Positions 1 through 8,163 of a stretch of DNA of 64,000 nt are shown here, one piece after another. The position numbers and the translations under genes were made by a program. The stretch spans positions 4,836,001-4,900,000 of the forward strand of contig NZ_CP150241.1 of assembly GCF_037975235.1 (NCBI RefSeq), given 5' to 3'. The stretch comes from Paenibacillus sp. FSL R5-0341 (GTDB taxonomy: Bacteria; Bacillota; Bacilli; Paenibacillales; Paenibacillaceae). The notes below the pieces were generated by a model. It was not told the DNA's origin. It was given only the letters and a program-made list of their open reading frames with translations, and did not search any database. Within the stretch, counting starts at the first letter, position 1. Every line of letters starts with the position of its first letter.

Positions 1-17
1 TTCACCCTTCAAGGAAA

Positions 18-31
18 TGTCAACGCTTTCT
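18..31 (-). promoter_or_regulatory. Candidate cre-like site overlapping a -35 box, for a gene left of the window
   Basis: On the minus strand this reads AGAAAGCGTTGACA. It matches the Bacillota catabolite-response consensus (TGAAARCGYTWNCA) at most positions and contains a perfect TTGACA -35 hexamer. It lies just downstream of the LacI-family gene and points out of the left edge, so it would belong to the next operon. The target gene is not visible and no -10 can be placed with confidence. Confidence 0.3.
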
Positions 32-50
32 TTTCCAATTACAGGGCCCC

Positions 51-1079
51 TTATCTTGCAGCAGGTCCTGTACTTTGACGCACAATCAGCTCCGGTTGCA
101 GAATGATCTGCTTCTTCGGTTTGCCTTGGTTAATCAGCTCATGCAGCACGTCCACAGCCTGTTTGCCAAGCTGATACGTGTTCTGGGACACGGTTGTCAG
201 TTCCGGTATAACGGCACTGGCGAGCGGCGTGTCATCGAAACCCACAATGGATATATCCTTCGGAATCGAGAGCCCATGCTCAATCGTCGACTTGATGGCA
301 CCAATCGCCGTGTTGTCATTCACACAGATGACTGCGGTTGGCGGATTGTCACGATCCAGCAATTTGGACATCTCTCGTTTACCATCGTCGATGGAGAAGC
401 TGCCGAGTAATTGCCGTTCTTTTGGTATTTCCAGCCCATGCTCGCGAAGTTTCTTCTGCACAGCTCTGACCTTAACCATCGTGGTGGACAACTCTTTCAA
501 CCCGCCGACAAAGGCGATATCACGATGCCCCAGTTCAAGCAAATGCTCAGCTACAAGAGCTGCCCCTGCCCCTTCGTCCGTGTACACTCGGTGGAATCCG
601 CCTTTGGCAATATTGCCATTAACCAGCACAATTGGCATACGTTTGCCCATATCAATCAATTCCTGAGCCATATCATCTGGACAAACCTGCATGTTGATTC
701 GCCCGCCGAGAAAAATAATTCCGTCTACCCGCTTCTCTCGCAGGATGGACAAATATTCAGATTCCCTGTTGTAATCCCCTGCGGTATTGCACAGAAAAAA
801 CGTGTACCCCAATCCGCGAGCCTCATTCTCCGCGCCCCAGAAGACTTCCGGAAAGAAGGGGTTCGTGATGTCTGGCAGGATGATGGCAATGGTGCCCGTC
901 TCTTTCTTGATCAGACTGCGCGCCTGCGCGTTCGGCTGAAACTGGTGTTTTTCGATGATGGACATAATCTTCTCTCGGGTGCTTGCACGCACTGGTGCCG
1001 TGTCATTCAGCACCCGGGAGACCGTCGCGACAGATACGTTTGCTTCCTTGGCGATGTCATATATAGTGATCGGTGTCAT
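51..1079 (-). CDS. LacI/GalR-family transcriptional regulator
   Basis: A 342-residue DNA-binding repressor of normal family length. Residues 1-50 carry the LacI helix-turn-helix and hinge (TIYDIAKEANVSVATVSRVLN). Residues about 60-335 form a periplasmic-binding-protein-like effector domain, with GTIAIILPDITNPFF opening it and a late ISIVGFDDTPLA segment typical of sugar-responsive members. The ATG start is preceded by an AGGAAGG ribosome site. The gene points out of the window toward a candidate cre/-35 site, so it probably controls a neighbouring carbohydrate operon that is not shown. The effector sugar cannot be told from sequence; a CcpA-like global role is unlikely given the local setting. 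Confidence 0.9.
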   Translation of the reverse strand: MTPITIYDIAKEANVSVATVSRVLNDTAPVRASTREKIMSIIEKHQFQPNAQARSLIKKETGTIAIILPDITNPFFPEVFWGAENEARGLGYTFFLCNTAGDYNRESEYLSILREKRVDGIIFLGGRINMQVCPDDMAQELIDMGKRMPIVLVNGNIAKGGFHRVYTDEGAGAALVAEHLLELGHRDIAFVGGLKELSTTMVKVRAVQKKLREHGLEIPKERQLLGSFSIDDGKREMSKLLDRDNPPTAVICVNDNTAIGAIKSTIEHGLSIPKDISIVGFDDTPLASAVIPELTTVSQNTYQLGKQAVDVLHELINQGKPKKQIILQPELIVRQSTGPAAR

Positions 1080-1325
1080 AGCGGAACCTTCCTTTTTCTC
1101 TAATTTTCCCTATTTTCCCTGCTTATCATACCAGATAAGGAATGGTGATGAAATGGGTTTCAGTGACGGGCGAATGATTTCACACTGGACCAATAGAAGT
1201 TCCGGATATGACATTCATACGTGAATTGTTCGATGCATTACTCATTAGCGTCATTATTTTCACAGGACATGTTTGCTTTTCTTTATTTCCCCTTCTAATC
1301 TGCGTTTATGGTCCATATATTAAAT

Positions 1326-1339
1326 TGTAAGCGAATTCA
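1326..1339. promoter_or_regulatory. Candidate catabolite-response element (cre)
   Basis: TGTAAGCGAATTCA matches TGWAANCGNTNWCA at all but one position. It lies about 30 bases before the small Fe-S-biosynthesis-like gene. This is a sequence match only; the downstream gene is not an obvious carbon-catabolite target. Confidence 0.3.
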
Positions 1340-1367
1340 TTGGGATTAGAGGAGTGTGAACAACGTC

Positions 1368-1730
1368 ATGATCATTCAAGTCAGTCCGCTGGCAGAAGCA
1401 AGACTTACTGAAAAGCTGGGAGATCGACCAGGCTATTTCAAATTGTTTTATGATACCGATGGATGCGGTTGTGACGGAATTGCGGTGCTTCTGATCTTGA
1501 ACGAGCCGGATAGCGATGATGTTACCGTAGAAGCCGGTTCGCTTCCCTTTGTAATCAACAAACAGCAGCAGATTTACTTTGAACCCTGTCTGCGTCTGCA
1601 ATCCGAGCACAGTTTCCCTTCATTTCGACTGAGTAGCGATTCCATGATCTATGGCAGTAATGTCAAAGTCCATGATCTACGAGATACTGCAGACATAGCT
1701 CCTCAACCCACTGGATGGTTTGTACGATAA
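1368..1730 (+). CDS. Iron-sulfur cluster biosynthesis family protein (HesB-like, YqkB type)
   Basis: A 120-residue cytosolic protein resembling the HesB/YqkB-type Fe-S_biosyn family of Bacillota. It starts MIIQVSPLAEARL, has a central YDTDGCGCDG segment whose two cysteines flank a glycine, and ends in a beta-rich region. It lacks the C-terminal CxC of true A-type Fe-S carriers, as YqkB-like members do, so cluster binding is not assured. The ATG at 1368 is preferred because the AGAGGAG ribosome site lies about 13 bases upstream and only one base before the alternative in-frame GTG at 1356. It is a single-gene unit closed by a terminator. Confidence 0.7.
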   Translation: MIIQVSPLAEARLTEKLGDRPGYFKLFYDTDGCGCDGIAVLLILNEPDSDDVTVEAGSLPFVINKQQQIYFEPCLRLQSEHSFPSFRLSSDSMIYGSNVKVHDLRDTADIAPQPTGWFVR

Positions 1731-1753
1731 ACGTTGAATTCACACTATAATCA

Positions 1754-1796
1754 AAACCTCCCAATCCCACGTTTTCTGCGGGACGAGAGGTTTTTT
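1754..1796 (+). terminator. Rho-independent terminator after the YqkB-like gene
   Basis: The outer stem AAACCTC/GAGGTTT and inner stem TCCC/GGGA are followed by a run of six T. It begins 24 bases after the stop codon. The rest of the 326-base gap to 2057 holds the cluster terminator and nothing else recognised. Confidence 0.8.
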
Positions 1797-1980
1797 ATCA
1801 ATTTCGAACGAGTTAATTAAGCACTATTCTTGTAAACATTTCATCTTCGTGCAGGCCTCTGTACCTCTCCCGCTCTATTTCCAACAATTTTTCAGGACCA
1901 AAAGGTGACAGCTTGATTAATCTCTCTAATGAGATTGAAATTACTGAATGAAATACTAAGGTGTACTGCTATTTCAAAAA

Positions 1981-2007
1981 AATAAAAAAGTCACTAATAT
2001 AGCGACC
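1981..2007 (-). terminator. Terminator of the biosynthetic cluster operon
   Basis: On the minus strand GTCGCT, loop ATATT, AGTGAC form a six-pair stem with one G-T wobble, followed by TTTTTTATTTTTTT. It lies about 50 bases past the stop of the last cluster gene and marks the operon end. Confidence 0.7.
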
Positions 2008-2056
2008 TTTCAATGGTGACCATTTAATCCTTGCTAATTCTAATTATTATTTAGAA

Positions 2057-3058
2057 CTAGATGTTAATTGCTTGAATTAAATTACCTAATACAATATTTT
2101 CAGTTGTGTACAAAATATGAATCTCGTCAATAATGCTTTGAAGATCACGTTTATTTCGATTGTACGCATACTTCATAGCAATATTCCGTACTAGTAGGGC
2201 TTCCATCTCAATACTAGTTAATTCATTAATATATTTTTGATGACAAATCCCTTTTTTAGATAGATATATCACCAGTTCTTTAAGAACCCTTTTATGATCC
2301 AGTAATAAGCAGAATGGTAAAATAGTGAACCGAGCTGTATCTCTTTGACAAGCTTCACAAAAATCGACGATCCTTTTATAGACGCTAATTCCAAAATAAT
2401 CATTAGTATCTGTAGAGATAAATATCTTGTAGGTTTCAGACGAATTCCTTGAGAATACATAATCCATAAGGGAGCGGAGCATTAACTTCATATCAAATTT
2501 ATGAATATACTCCTCATTGTATGCTAAAACTCTTGCCCATCGTTTCGAGGCATCCGACAAGAATGATGTCTCAATCTCATCAAATGGTACTTTTATTGCT
2601 TCCAATTGTCTATTTGTTGTATACGTATAGTCATACACATCAAACTGACGCATATTCATATCATAGCCGAATATTAACATGTTGTTAGGGGCATGTTTCC
2701 TTTTGTACGCGTTAGTATGTTTAACAAAATAAGAGTCATAGTTTATATAGACATACTTTCCATTAGCAATGGACGTTTTAATAAAGTTCGGTATAGATGT
2801 AAACTTAGATATATAATCTGAGCTCAAGTGTTGAATAGTTAACCACGGAGCATATGATCTGAACAGAATTGAATCAAAAATATAAAAATCTAGCCAATGG
2901 GGATCTCCATTAAAATCTTTAGCGTAAATCTGTATATAATGATTTAATTGCCATTCAAGATTATTTTTAACGTTTGGAGAAATAGCAAGAGGCAATGCGT
3001 GATGCTTGTAAGTACAGACTAATGGTCTTTCAATCTGTAATTTTTCGATAGCGTTCAT
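2057..3058 (-). CDS. BtrH-like (papain-fold type) putative acyltransferase, copy 1
   Basis: A 333-residue protein, last gene of the minus-strand cluster, clearly homologous to the divergent protein at 19204-20190. Both share a KYVYINYDSYF / RYVYLYVDRYY strand followed by an IFGYD motif. That layout recalls the BtrH N-terminal (C39/papain-like) family, whose founder moves an acyl chain from an acyl carrier protein to an aminoglycoside. A cysteine is present early (LVCTYKHH, residue 15), and a His (KHAPNNML) precedes the IFGYD motif; these are candidate catalytic residues. A free-standing ACP and acyl ligase in the same operon fit the role. The family call rests on recalled motifs only. A GGGGG ribosome site precedes the ATG. 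Confidence 0.5.
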   Translation of the reverse strand: MNAIEKLQIERPLVCTYKHHALPLAISPNVKNNLEWQLNHYIQIYAKDFNGDPHWLDFYIFDSILFRSYAPWLTIQHLSSDYISKFTSIPNFIKTSIANGKYVYINYDSYFVKHTNAYKRKHAPNNMLIFGYDMNMRQFDVYDYTYTTNRQLEAIKVPFDEIETSFLSDASKRWARVLAYNEEYIHKFDMKLMLRSLMDYVFSRNSSETYKIFISTDTNDYFGISVYKRIVDFCEACQRDTARFTILPFCLLLDHKRVLKELVIYLSKKGICHQKYINELTSIEMEALLVRNIAMKYAYNRNKRDLQSIIDEIHILYTTENIVLGNLIQAINI

Positions 3059-3087
3059 AACATTAACCCCCTATTTATTTTTGCTGA

Positions 3088-3870
3088 CTAATTCATACCT
3101 TGGAGTTTATCCCAAACTTCCTTTACTTCCTGAGTTAGACGAGGGTGGCTCACTCTTTTACGGCGTGGAACAAGTTCCTTTAAATATGGAGCTATATCGA
3201 TTCCAATAAAATTAGAAAGCCGATCGTTTTCAATGCCTTCACAAAGACGCTGATATTCAACAACAAGATAACGTTCCTTTGATAAAGCAGTAATCTGCTC
3301 AATAGCTTCGGCATGCCATGAAACCCACTTTTTTAAATTTCCAGTGACCGAAATGGGACGCCATGGGCGATCTCCTTCCCACTCCATTACAGATGAAGCA
3401 ACATCATATGGATCTCGAAACATAAGAATATATTTGGCGTCAGGTACTACGTTGTTAAGATAAGGGAATATCTGAAGATATTCATTATATTTATCTCCCC
3501 ACCTTGTAAAACCTTTATAGCTTTCGGAAACAATTCGCCTCCCTAACTCAAGTTCATTGCCTTGATATCCCTCAGCAACATCAATCGCAACTTCTCGCAG
3601 CACTTTCTCAACCTGATATAAATATCGTTCTACTCCGATTCCACCTGGGACACGGCGTTTCAATGAAAATAATATTTCATCCACACGCAAATGACGATAA
3701 CCAATATCCTTCATAGTGAGCCATCGATGTAAATAATACATCAATTTTCCATTTACGCTAAACATCCCATTATCTACACCAAATGCTTCGCTTAACTTAT
3801 GCGCAAATACTGTCGTCCCAGATCTCTGGAAACCGAGTAAAATTATCGGAAGCGTGCTCTGGTTATTCAT
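3088..3870 (-). CDS. PAPS-dependent sulfotransferase family protein
   Basis: A 260-residue cytosolic enzyme expected to move a sulfuryl group from PAPS onto a hydroxyl or amine. The N-terminal GFQRSGTT (about residues 13-20) is the phosphosulfate-binding loop. ILMFRDPYDVASSV (about 145-160) is the 3'-phosphate-binding segment with the conserved Arg and Ser. Its ATG overlaps the upstream stop (TAATG), so it is translationally coupled to the TIM-barrel isomerase. An APS kinase further up the operon could supply PAPS. The acceptor is unknown; by context it is an intermediate of the cluster product. Confidence 0.8.
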   Translation of the reverse strand: MNNQSTLPIILLGFQRSGTTVFAHKLSEAFGVDNGMFSVNGKLMYYLHRWLTMKDIGYRHLRVDEILFSLKRRVPGGIGVERYLYQVEKVLREVAIDVAEGYQGNELELGRRIVSESYKGFTRWGDKYNEYLQIFPYLNNVVPDAKYILMFRDPYDVASSVMEWEGDRPWRPISVTGNLKKWVSWHAEAIEQITALSKERYLVVEYQRLCEGIENDRLSNFIGIDIAPYLKELVPRRKRVSHPRLTQEVKEVWDKLQGMN

Positions 3871-4718
3871 TAAGATACCTCATTGATATAAGATAACAGT
3901 CGCTGCATACATTCTACAGAAGCTTCATACCCATCCATAGAAAAAGAATCAAACCATGGATTATCCCGTTGTTTTTGGTCAAGCACCCGTCCTTTTCTCC
4001 AATGAGTTTCCAGAGAGACATAACCCTGATAATCATCGTTCTTCAATGTTTGAATGATATTTCGCCATGGAACATCACCATCACCTAGTCTGACGTATTG
4101 ACTCTGACCATCCGGATCTTTAATATGTATGTGCTTAATGAACTCTTTCCCCAAGGTATAATCTTCTGGAAACGGATTCAAGTCTTGACCGGAAAATACC
4201 GAATTACCAGGATCCCAAACAATACCTAATCGGTTATCGGCAACCTCATCTAGGAATTCAAGCATATGCTTTATTGTAGGTGTATTTGTACGCATACCAG
4301 TCTCCACATAAATTTGAATATCATCTGAAACAAGTCCATCAACAATTTGTTTTACAGCTCTTGCAGCTAGCTTAGGTTGTGCTATCCCTTCTCGATAAAA
4401 TGTAAACACCCGAACAAAACCGGAATTTAACAACCGAGCCTGGTCGATAGCTTTTGCCAAAGATTCCCGAGAACTTTCCAGCAATTCATCTGTCGACGGG
4501 AATTCTACTTTAAAACAAGGAGAATCAAAGCCAGCTATATTTAGTCCTGCAGAACGAACGGAATCACGGATCAGCTCTAATTGTTCATTATCTAATTGGT
4601 CCGGACGTGTATTCCAGACGGAACGGACTTCAATGCCATGGAATTTATTTTTCTGAACCGCGTCAATTACTCGATGCAAATCTTGATCTATTTCATCCCC
4701 AATAATAGCTAGTTTCAT
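3870..4718 (-). CDS. Sugar phosphate isomerase/epimerase family TIM barrel
   Basis: A 282-residue xylose-isomerase-like (AP_endonuc_2) TIM barrel. The visible metal-site pattern includes YVETGM (Glu near residue 139), IVWDPGNSVF, HIHIKDPDG and a late YVSLETHW. This is the usual Glu-Asp-His-Glu arrangement of IolE/IolI/hexulose-epimerase-type enzymes. It sits between a second TIM barrel and the sulfotransferase. Together with the Gfo/Idh oxidoreductase it suggests keto-sugar or inosose chemistry, but no specific substrate can be named. An AAGGGGA ribosome site precedes the ATG. Confidence 0.75.
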   Translation of the reverse strand: MKLAIIGDEIDQDLHRVIDAVQKNKFHGIEVRSVWNTRPDQLDNEQLELIRDSVRSAGLNIAGFDSPCFKVEFPSTDELLESSRESLAKAIDQARLLNSGFVRVFTFYREGIAQPKLAARAVKQIVDGLVSDDIQIYVETGMRTNTPTIKHMLEFLDEVADNRLGIVWDPGNSVFSGQDLNPFPEDYTLGKEFIKHIHIKDPDGQSQYVRLGDGDVPWRNIIQTLKNDDYQGYVSLETHWRKGRVLDQKQRDNPWFDSFSMDGYEASVECMQRLLSYINEVS

Positions 4719-4735
4719 TGTTGATTATCCCCTTA

Positions 4736-5458
4736 TTATTCAGATTCTCGTGCTAAGAGCGACTGCAAAACCTTGATATCCTCCACTGCACTTCCTGACC
4801 TAGTTTCAACTGTAACTGAACAATTCGTATCCGCCAGCTTCTGCAAAATGAGATAAGTTCTATTTATGTCAGTCTCGGAGAGTGGAACGTGTATAGTTTC
4901 ATATGGGTTATCCCAATTAAATCCTTTAGTTTGTACCCCAGAAATGAAGCGCATTAGACTCGTCGTAGCTTCGAGAGGGTCCTTAGAAATACATGCAAGT
5001 CCCAAAGTATCCAACAATACGCGGGTACCAAGCAATTCACTTATTCGAACGAGTTCCTCTACACCACAGTTTCCTTTGTGAGTCTCCACCCAGATCCTAT
5101 CCATCCCTCCTGCAATGCTTGCTAACACTTGCACTTGCTTCTGTGTTGATTCAATCTGCTGGATTGTAGTACATCCGGGTTTGGAAAAAACTTTTAAAGG
5201 AATATCAGCATAAGGAGCTATTGATTTGATGAGAGTTTCTTTATCAAATCTGTCATCGCCAAGTGTAAAACTTATACCAATAAAAGCAATGTCAATACCC
5301 GATTGCCTTAAGGGAGTAAGGCCCTCCTCTTCCCAAGAGTGCCCTTTTCCCACCCTTAGGTCGACCGTATTGCAACCAGTCTCATTTAATTTTTGAATTA
5401 ACTCGTTTGCAGTGAGATTCGGCATACTACCAGAAGATAAACCGATTCGAAATGACAT
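4736..5458 (-). CDS. Second TIM-barrel (sugar phosphate isomerase/epimerase-like) protein
   Basis: A 240-residue protein. It starts MSFRIGLSSGSMPNLTANEL and shows repeated beta-alpha units: TVDLRVGKGHSW, IAFIGISFTLGDD, RIWVETHKGN, RVLLDTLG, and a final SVTVETRSGS. ETHKGN and ETRSGS supply possible metal-binding acids, but the pattern is weaker than in its neighbour. The frame stays open upstream to 5533, but the ATG at 5458 is chosen because it overlaps the stop of the oxidoreductase gene (TAATG). A redox-linked isomerase role beside the Gfo/Idh enzyme is inference. Confidence 0.65.
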   Translation of the reverse strand: MSFRIGLSSGSMPNLTANELIQKLNETGCNTVDLRVGKGHSWEEEGLTPLRQSGIDIAFIGISFTLGDDRFDKETLIKSIAPYADIPLKVFSKPGCTTIQQIESTQKQVQVLASIAGGMDRIWVETHKGNCGVEELVRISELLGTRVLLDTLGLACISKDPLEATTSLMRFISGVQTKGFNWDNPYETIHVPLSETDINRTYLILQKLADTNCSVTVETRSGSAVEDIKVLQSLLARESE

Positions 5459-6387
5459 TAAATATGTATGCCCCCATTCATCGCGATTTGTTCTAATAAA
5501 CGTGTAACTCCACGTCCACCCTGTAAATGACAACGTTCCGGTTGTTCTTTATTTATTATAGAAGAGGCGAAATCCATATAAAGTTGTTTTCGCATCTCAT
5601 GCGTAGATTCGACAGGATACTGTCTTAGATTACCTTTGTATTCTAAGGCAGACCTTCCATCTTCGATAGTTAGACGAATATCTGGTCCATACAACGACAA
5701 GCGCTCTTTACGTGCTTCTGCTTCGCATGTAACAACAAATGACATTGCGGCTCCAGTGGAAAATTCAATTGTTCCTACCGTGCGTAAGTCAATACCAGGA
5801 GAAAACTCTCTCCTTCCTGCTTGATGAAACGAAATAGGTTCTCCAAGCATTTGGCAGGCCAAATCTAAATAATGTATTCCAAGATGAGCTGTAATCCCAC
5901 CAAAAGATAAAGCAGGATCTTGTCGCCAGTCATTGAAGTATCTGTTTATGTCACGCGGCCGCGAAACTTCCAAAATAGCTGTTGTTTGATGATCCCAGTT
6001 AACGTTAAATGCTTCCTCAGGAAGTCGATATCTATGCTGAAACATGATTCCGATGGTTTGGTTCGCATCGTTTGCAGCTTTCAATAACTGATCAAGTTCT
6101 TTTTCCGTCGTACATGGTGGTTTTTCGAGAAGGACTGACTTTCCTGCATCCAATGCTTCGAATGCCTTATTCGCTCTTCCGCCAGGTGGGAGGCACAATG
6201 CTATAGCGTTTACATCAGGATTGGATAGTAACTCCTCCCACGAGGTAAATCGATAGACACTATCTGTATCGACTATCGGATTTTTTTCGTAAATACCATA
6301 AAGTGAAGCGTGATTCATATCCAATAGAGTCTTTGCATGTTGACGTCCTGCAGAACCATAGCCAACGATAGCTATATTTACCGCCAT
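5458..6387 (-). CDS. Gfo/Idh/MocA family NAD(P)-dependent oxidoreductase
   Basis: A 309-residue dehydrogenase, slightly short for the family. The N-terminal Rossmann motif IAIVGYGSAGRQH binds NAD(P). NAIALCLPPGGRANKA and VLLEKPPCTTEKEL carry the family EKP signature with its catalytic-type Lys. FGGITAHLGIHYLDLACQML supplies the GxxxDxGxHxxD-like segment with the active-site His. Members oxidise or reduce sugar, inositol or amino-sugar hydroxyls. It is coupled to the following TIM-barrel gene by a TAATG overlap. The substrate is not predictable. Confidence 0.85.
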   Translation of the reverse strand: MAVNIAIVGYGSAGRQHAKTLLDMNHASLYGIYEKNPIVDTDSVYRFTSWEELLSNPDVNAIALCLPPGGRANKAFEALDAGKSVLLEKPPCTTEKELDQLLKAANDANQTIGIMFQHRYRLPEEAFNVNWDHQTTAILEVSRPRDINRYFNDWRQDPALSFGGITAHLGIHYLDLACQMLGEPISFHQAGRREFSPGIDLRTVGTIEFSTGAAMSFVVTCEAEARKERLSLYGPDIRLTIEDGRSALEYKGNLRQYPVESTHEMRKQLYMDFASSIINKEQPERCHLQGGRGVTRLLEQIAMNGGIHI

Positions 6388-6435
6388 ATCTTAAAGACCT
6401 CCTTTATAATTGAAACGAATTTTAATTTTCAATCT

Positions 6436-8163
6436 CTAACCAACTAAATACAACTGACGGTAGCTACCCATTTGGCTTATCAATTCCTCATGTGTACCCT
6501 CCTCCACCACTTGCCCCCGTTCCATAACAATAATTTTATCGGATTGAACAATTGTAGAAAGACGATGAGCAATAATGATTACTGTTCTACTTTGTGATAG
6601 GGTTTGAATAATATCCTGAATTTTTGATTCATTTTCTGAGTCTAAAGCTGAAGTTGCTTCGTCTAGTACAAAGATGGGAGAAGGTTTTAGTATAGCTCTT
6701 GCGATTCCGACTCTTTGACGTTGTCCACCAGAAAGTCTTATTCCCTTCTCTCCTACCTTAGTATCATATTGATCTGGCAAGGTAGTGATGTAATCATGAA
6801 TTTGGGAAAGCTTTGCAACCTCAATAATCTCTTGATCGCTAGCGTCTAGACGTCCCATTCGTATGTTCTCTCTTATGGTGGTATTAAATAGGTAAGTATC
6901 TTGAGGAACATATGCAATTAAATCTCTTAGATCTTTATGATTATATTGACTAATAGATTTTCCGAATAATAAAATATCTCCAGAATCTGTATCGTAGAAA
7001 CGCATCAACAATTTAGCTAAGGTGCTTTTTCCAGAGCCACTTGTTCCAACCAAAGCTATACTTTGATTCTTAGAGATAGATGTATTAACATTGTCTAAGA
7101 TTTTTTTATCTCCATAGCTAAAAGTTACACTAATAAAATTAATGATACATTCAGTTAGCTCTTCATATTGTCTTTCCGATCTAGATACTTGTTCTTCTCC
7201 TTCAATTTGAAGAGAAAGCATTTTTAGAACTCTTTCAGTGCCAGCTATACTATTCTGGAGTTGTACGATTAATCTGCCTAAGGTGTTAAACATCATACTC
7301 ACACCAGCATATAGTTGCATGATTGCAACTACATTACCGAGAGAAGTAAGGTTGTTCACTACCATATAAGCACTAATAAACAGTAGAGTCGTGAAATTTA
7401 ACCAATGAATGAGTGTATTAAATTGTTGTTGTTTTGCTCCTTCATGAGTTGCCTTCATGCCTAAGTTGACCAAAACACTGTTTGTCTTTTCAAATTTCGG
7501 ATAAATGAAGTTAGCATAGAATTTAAATACTGACAGACCATGGAAAACCTCTAACATCACTTTAGCAAGCACAGCATTATTTTCCGATTGTTCTTTGGCT
7601 ATCTTTTTTCCGATACGTGCAAACTTAGAGTTCACAGCTGTAGCGAGTAACGCAAAGATAATTAAGAAAACACTAATTCTCCAATCAAGAATCATCATGA
7701 AAATAGCAGAATACATACCTGTCATTACAGATGTAATTACATTACGTAAGTGCCCTCCATATACCATCTCCATTAAAAACTGATCATGATTTAGAGTAGA
7801 TAGTGCGTCCCCGCTGTGGGTCTTATCAAAATAGTCGACGGGCACCAGTTGTATTTGTCGAAATATTTTTTTCTTCACATCAGTCATAGTCCTTCTAATA
7901 CTTGTTCGAAAAGTGTAACTGAAAAATACATACATCGTTACGAGCAATATCATACCCGAACCAAGTATATACACGCTGGTACGAAGCAAATTGCTTTGGC
8001 CATTGACAGAGAAATCGATTACGAACTTCATCCCGAAAGCTAAGATAACAGGTACAATCGCGTGAGTCATACTTAGTCCAAATAAACCAATTAAATACCA
8101 GCCAATTCTAGGCCGCATAAATGCATACAACTGCGAGAATACACTTCGATTTTTTTGTTCCAT
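6436..8163 (-). CDS. ABC exporter half-transporter, permease plus ATPase (subunit 2)
   Basis: A 575-residue half-transporter with six predicted membrane helices in residues about 15-310 and a C-terminal nucleotide-binding domain. Walker A is GTSGSGKST, the signature LSGGQRQRVGIARA, Walker B IFVLDEATSALD with its catalytic Glu, and the H-loop IIAHRLSTI. All ATPase motifs are canonical. Its start overlaps the stop of the companion half-transporter (TAATG), so the two probably form a heterodimer that exports the cluster product or gives the producer self-protection. Direction is inferred from the MsbA/LmrA-type architecture. Confidence 0.9.
   Translation of the reverse strand: MEQKNRSVFSQLYAFMRPRIGWYLIGLFGLSMTHAIVPVILAFGMKFVIDFSVNGQSNLLRTSVYILGSGMILLVTMYVFFSYTFRTSIRRTMTDVKKKIFRQIQLVPVDYFDKTHSGDALSTLNHDQFLMEMVYGGHLRNVITSVMTGMYSAIFMMILDWRISVFLIIFALLATAVNSKFARIGKKIAKEQSENNAVLAKVMLEVFHGLSVFKFYANFIYPKFEKTNSVLVNLGMKATHEGAKQQQFNTLIHWLNFTTLLFISAYMVVNNLTSLGNVVAIMQLYAGVSMMFNTLGRLIVQLQNSIAGTERVLKMLSLQIEGEEQVSRSERQYEELTECIINFISVTFSYGDKKILDNVNTSISKNQSIALVGTSGSGKSTLAKLLMRFYDTDSGDILLFGKSISQYNHKDLRDLIAYVPQDTYLFNTTIRENIRMGRLDASDQEIIEVAKLSQIHDYITTLPDQYDTKVGEKGIRLSGGQRQRVGIARAILKPSPIFVLDEATSALDSENESKIQDIIQTLSQSRTVIIIAHRLSTIVQSDKIIVMERGQVVEEGTHEELISQMGSYRQLYLVG

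Noticed and set aside
411-1103. 230-residue plus-strand open frame opposite the LacI-family gene
   Set aside because: It lies wholly antisense to a clear LacI repressor, has no ribosome site and no recognisable domain.
5459-5533. Longer start for the second TIM-barrel gene of the cluster
   Set aside because: The extra 25 codons overlap the oxidoreductase gene and match nothing; the TAATG overlap at 5458 gives a coupled start and the family sequence begins there.
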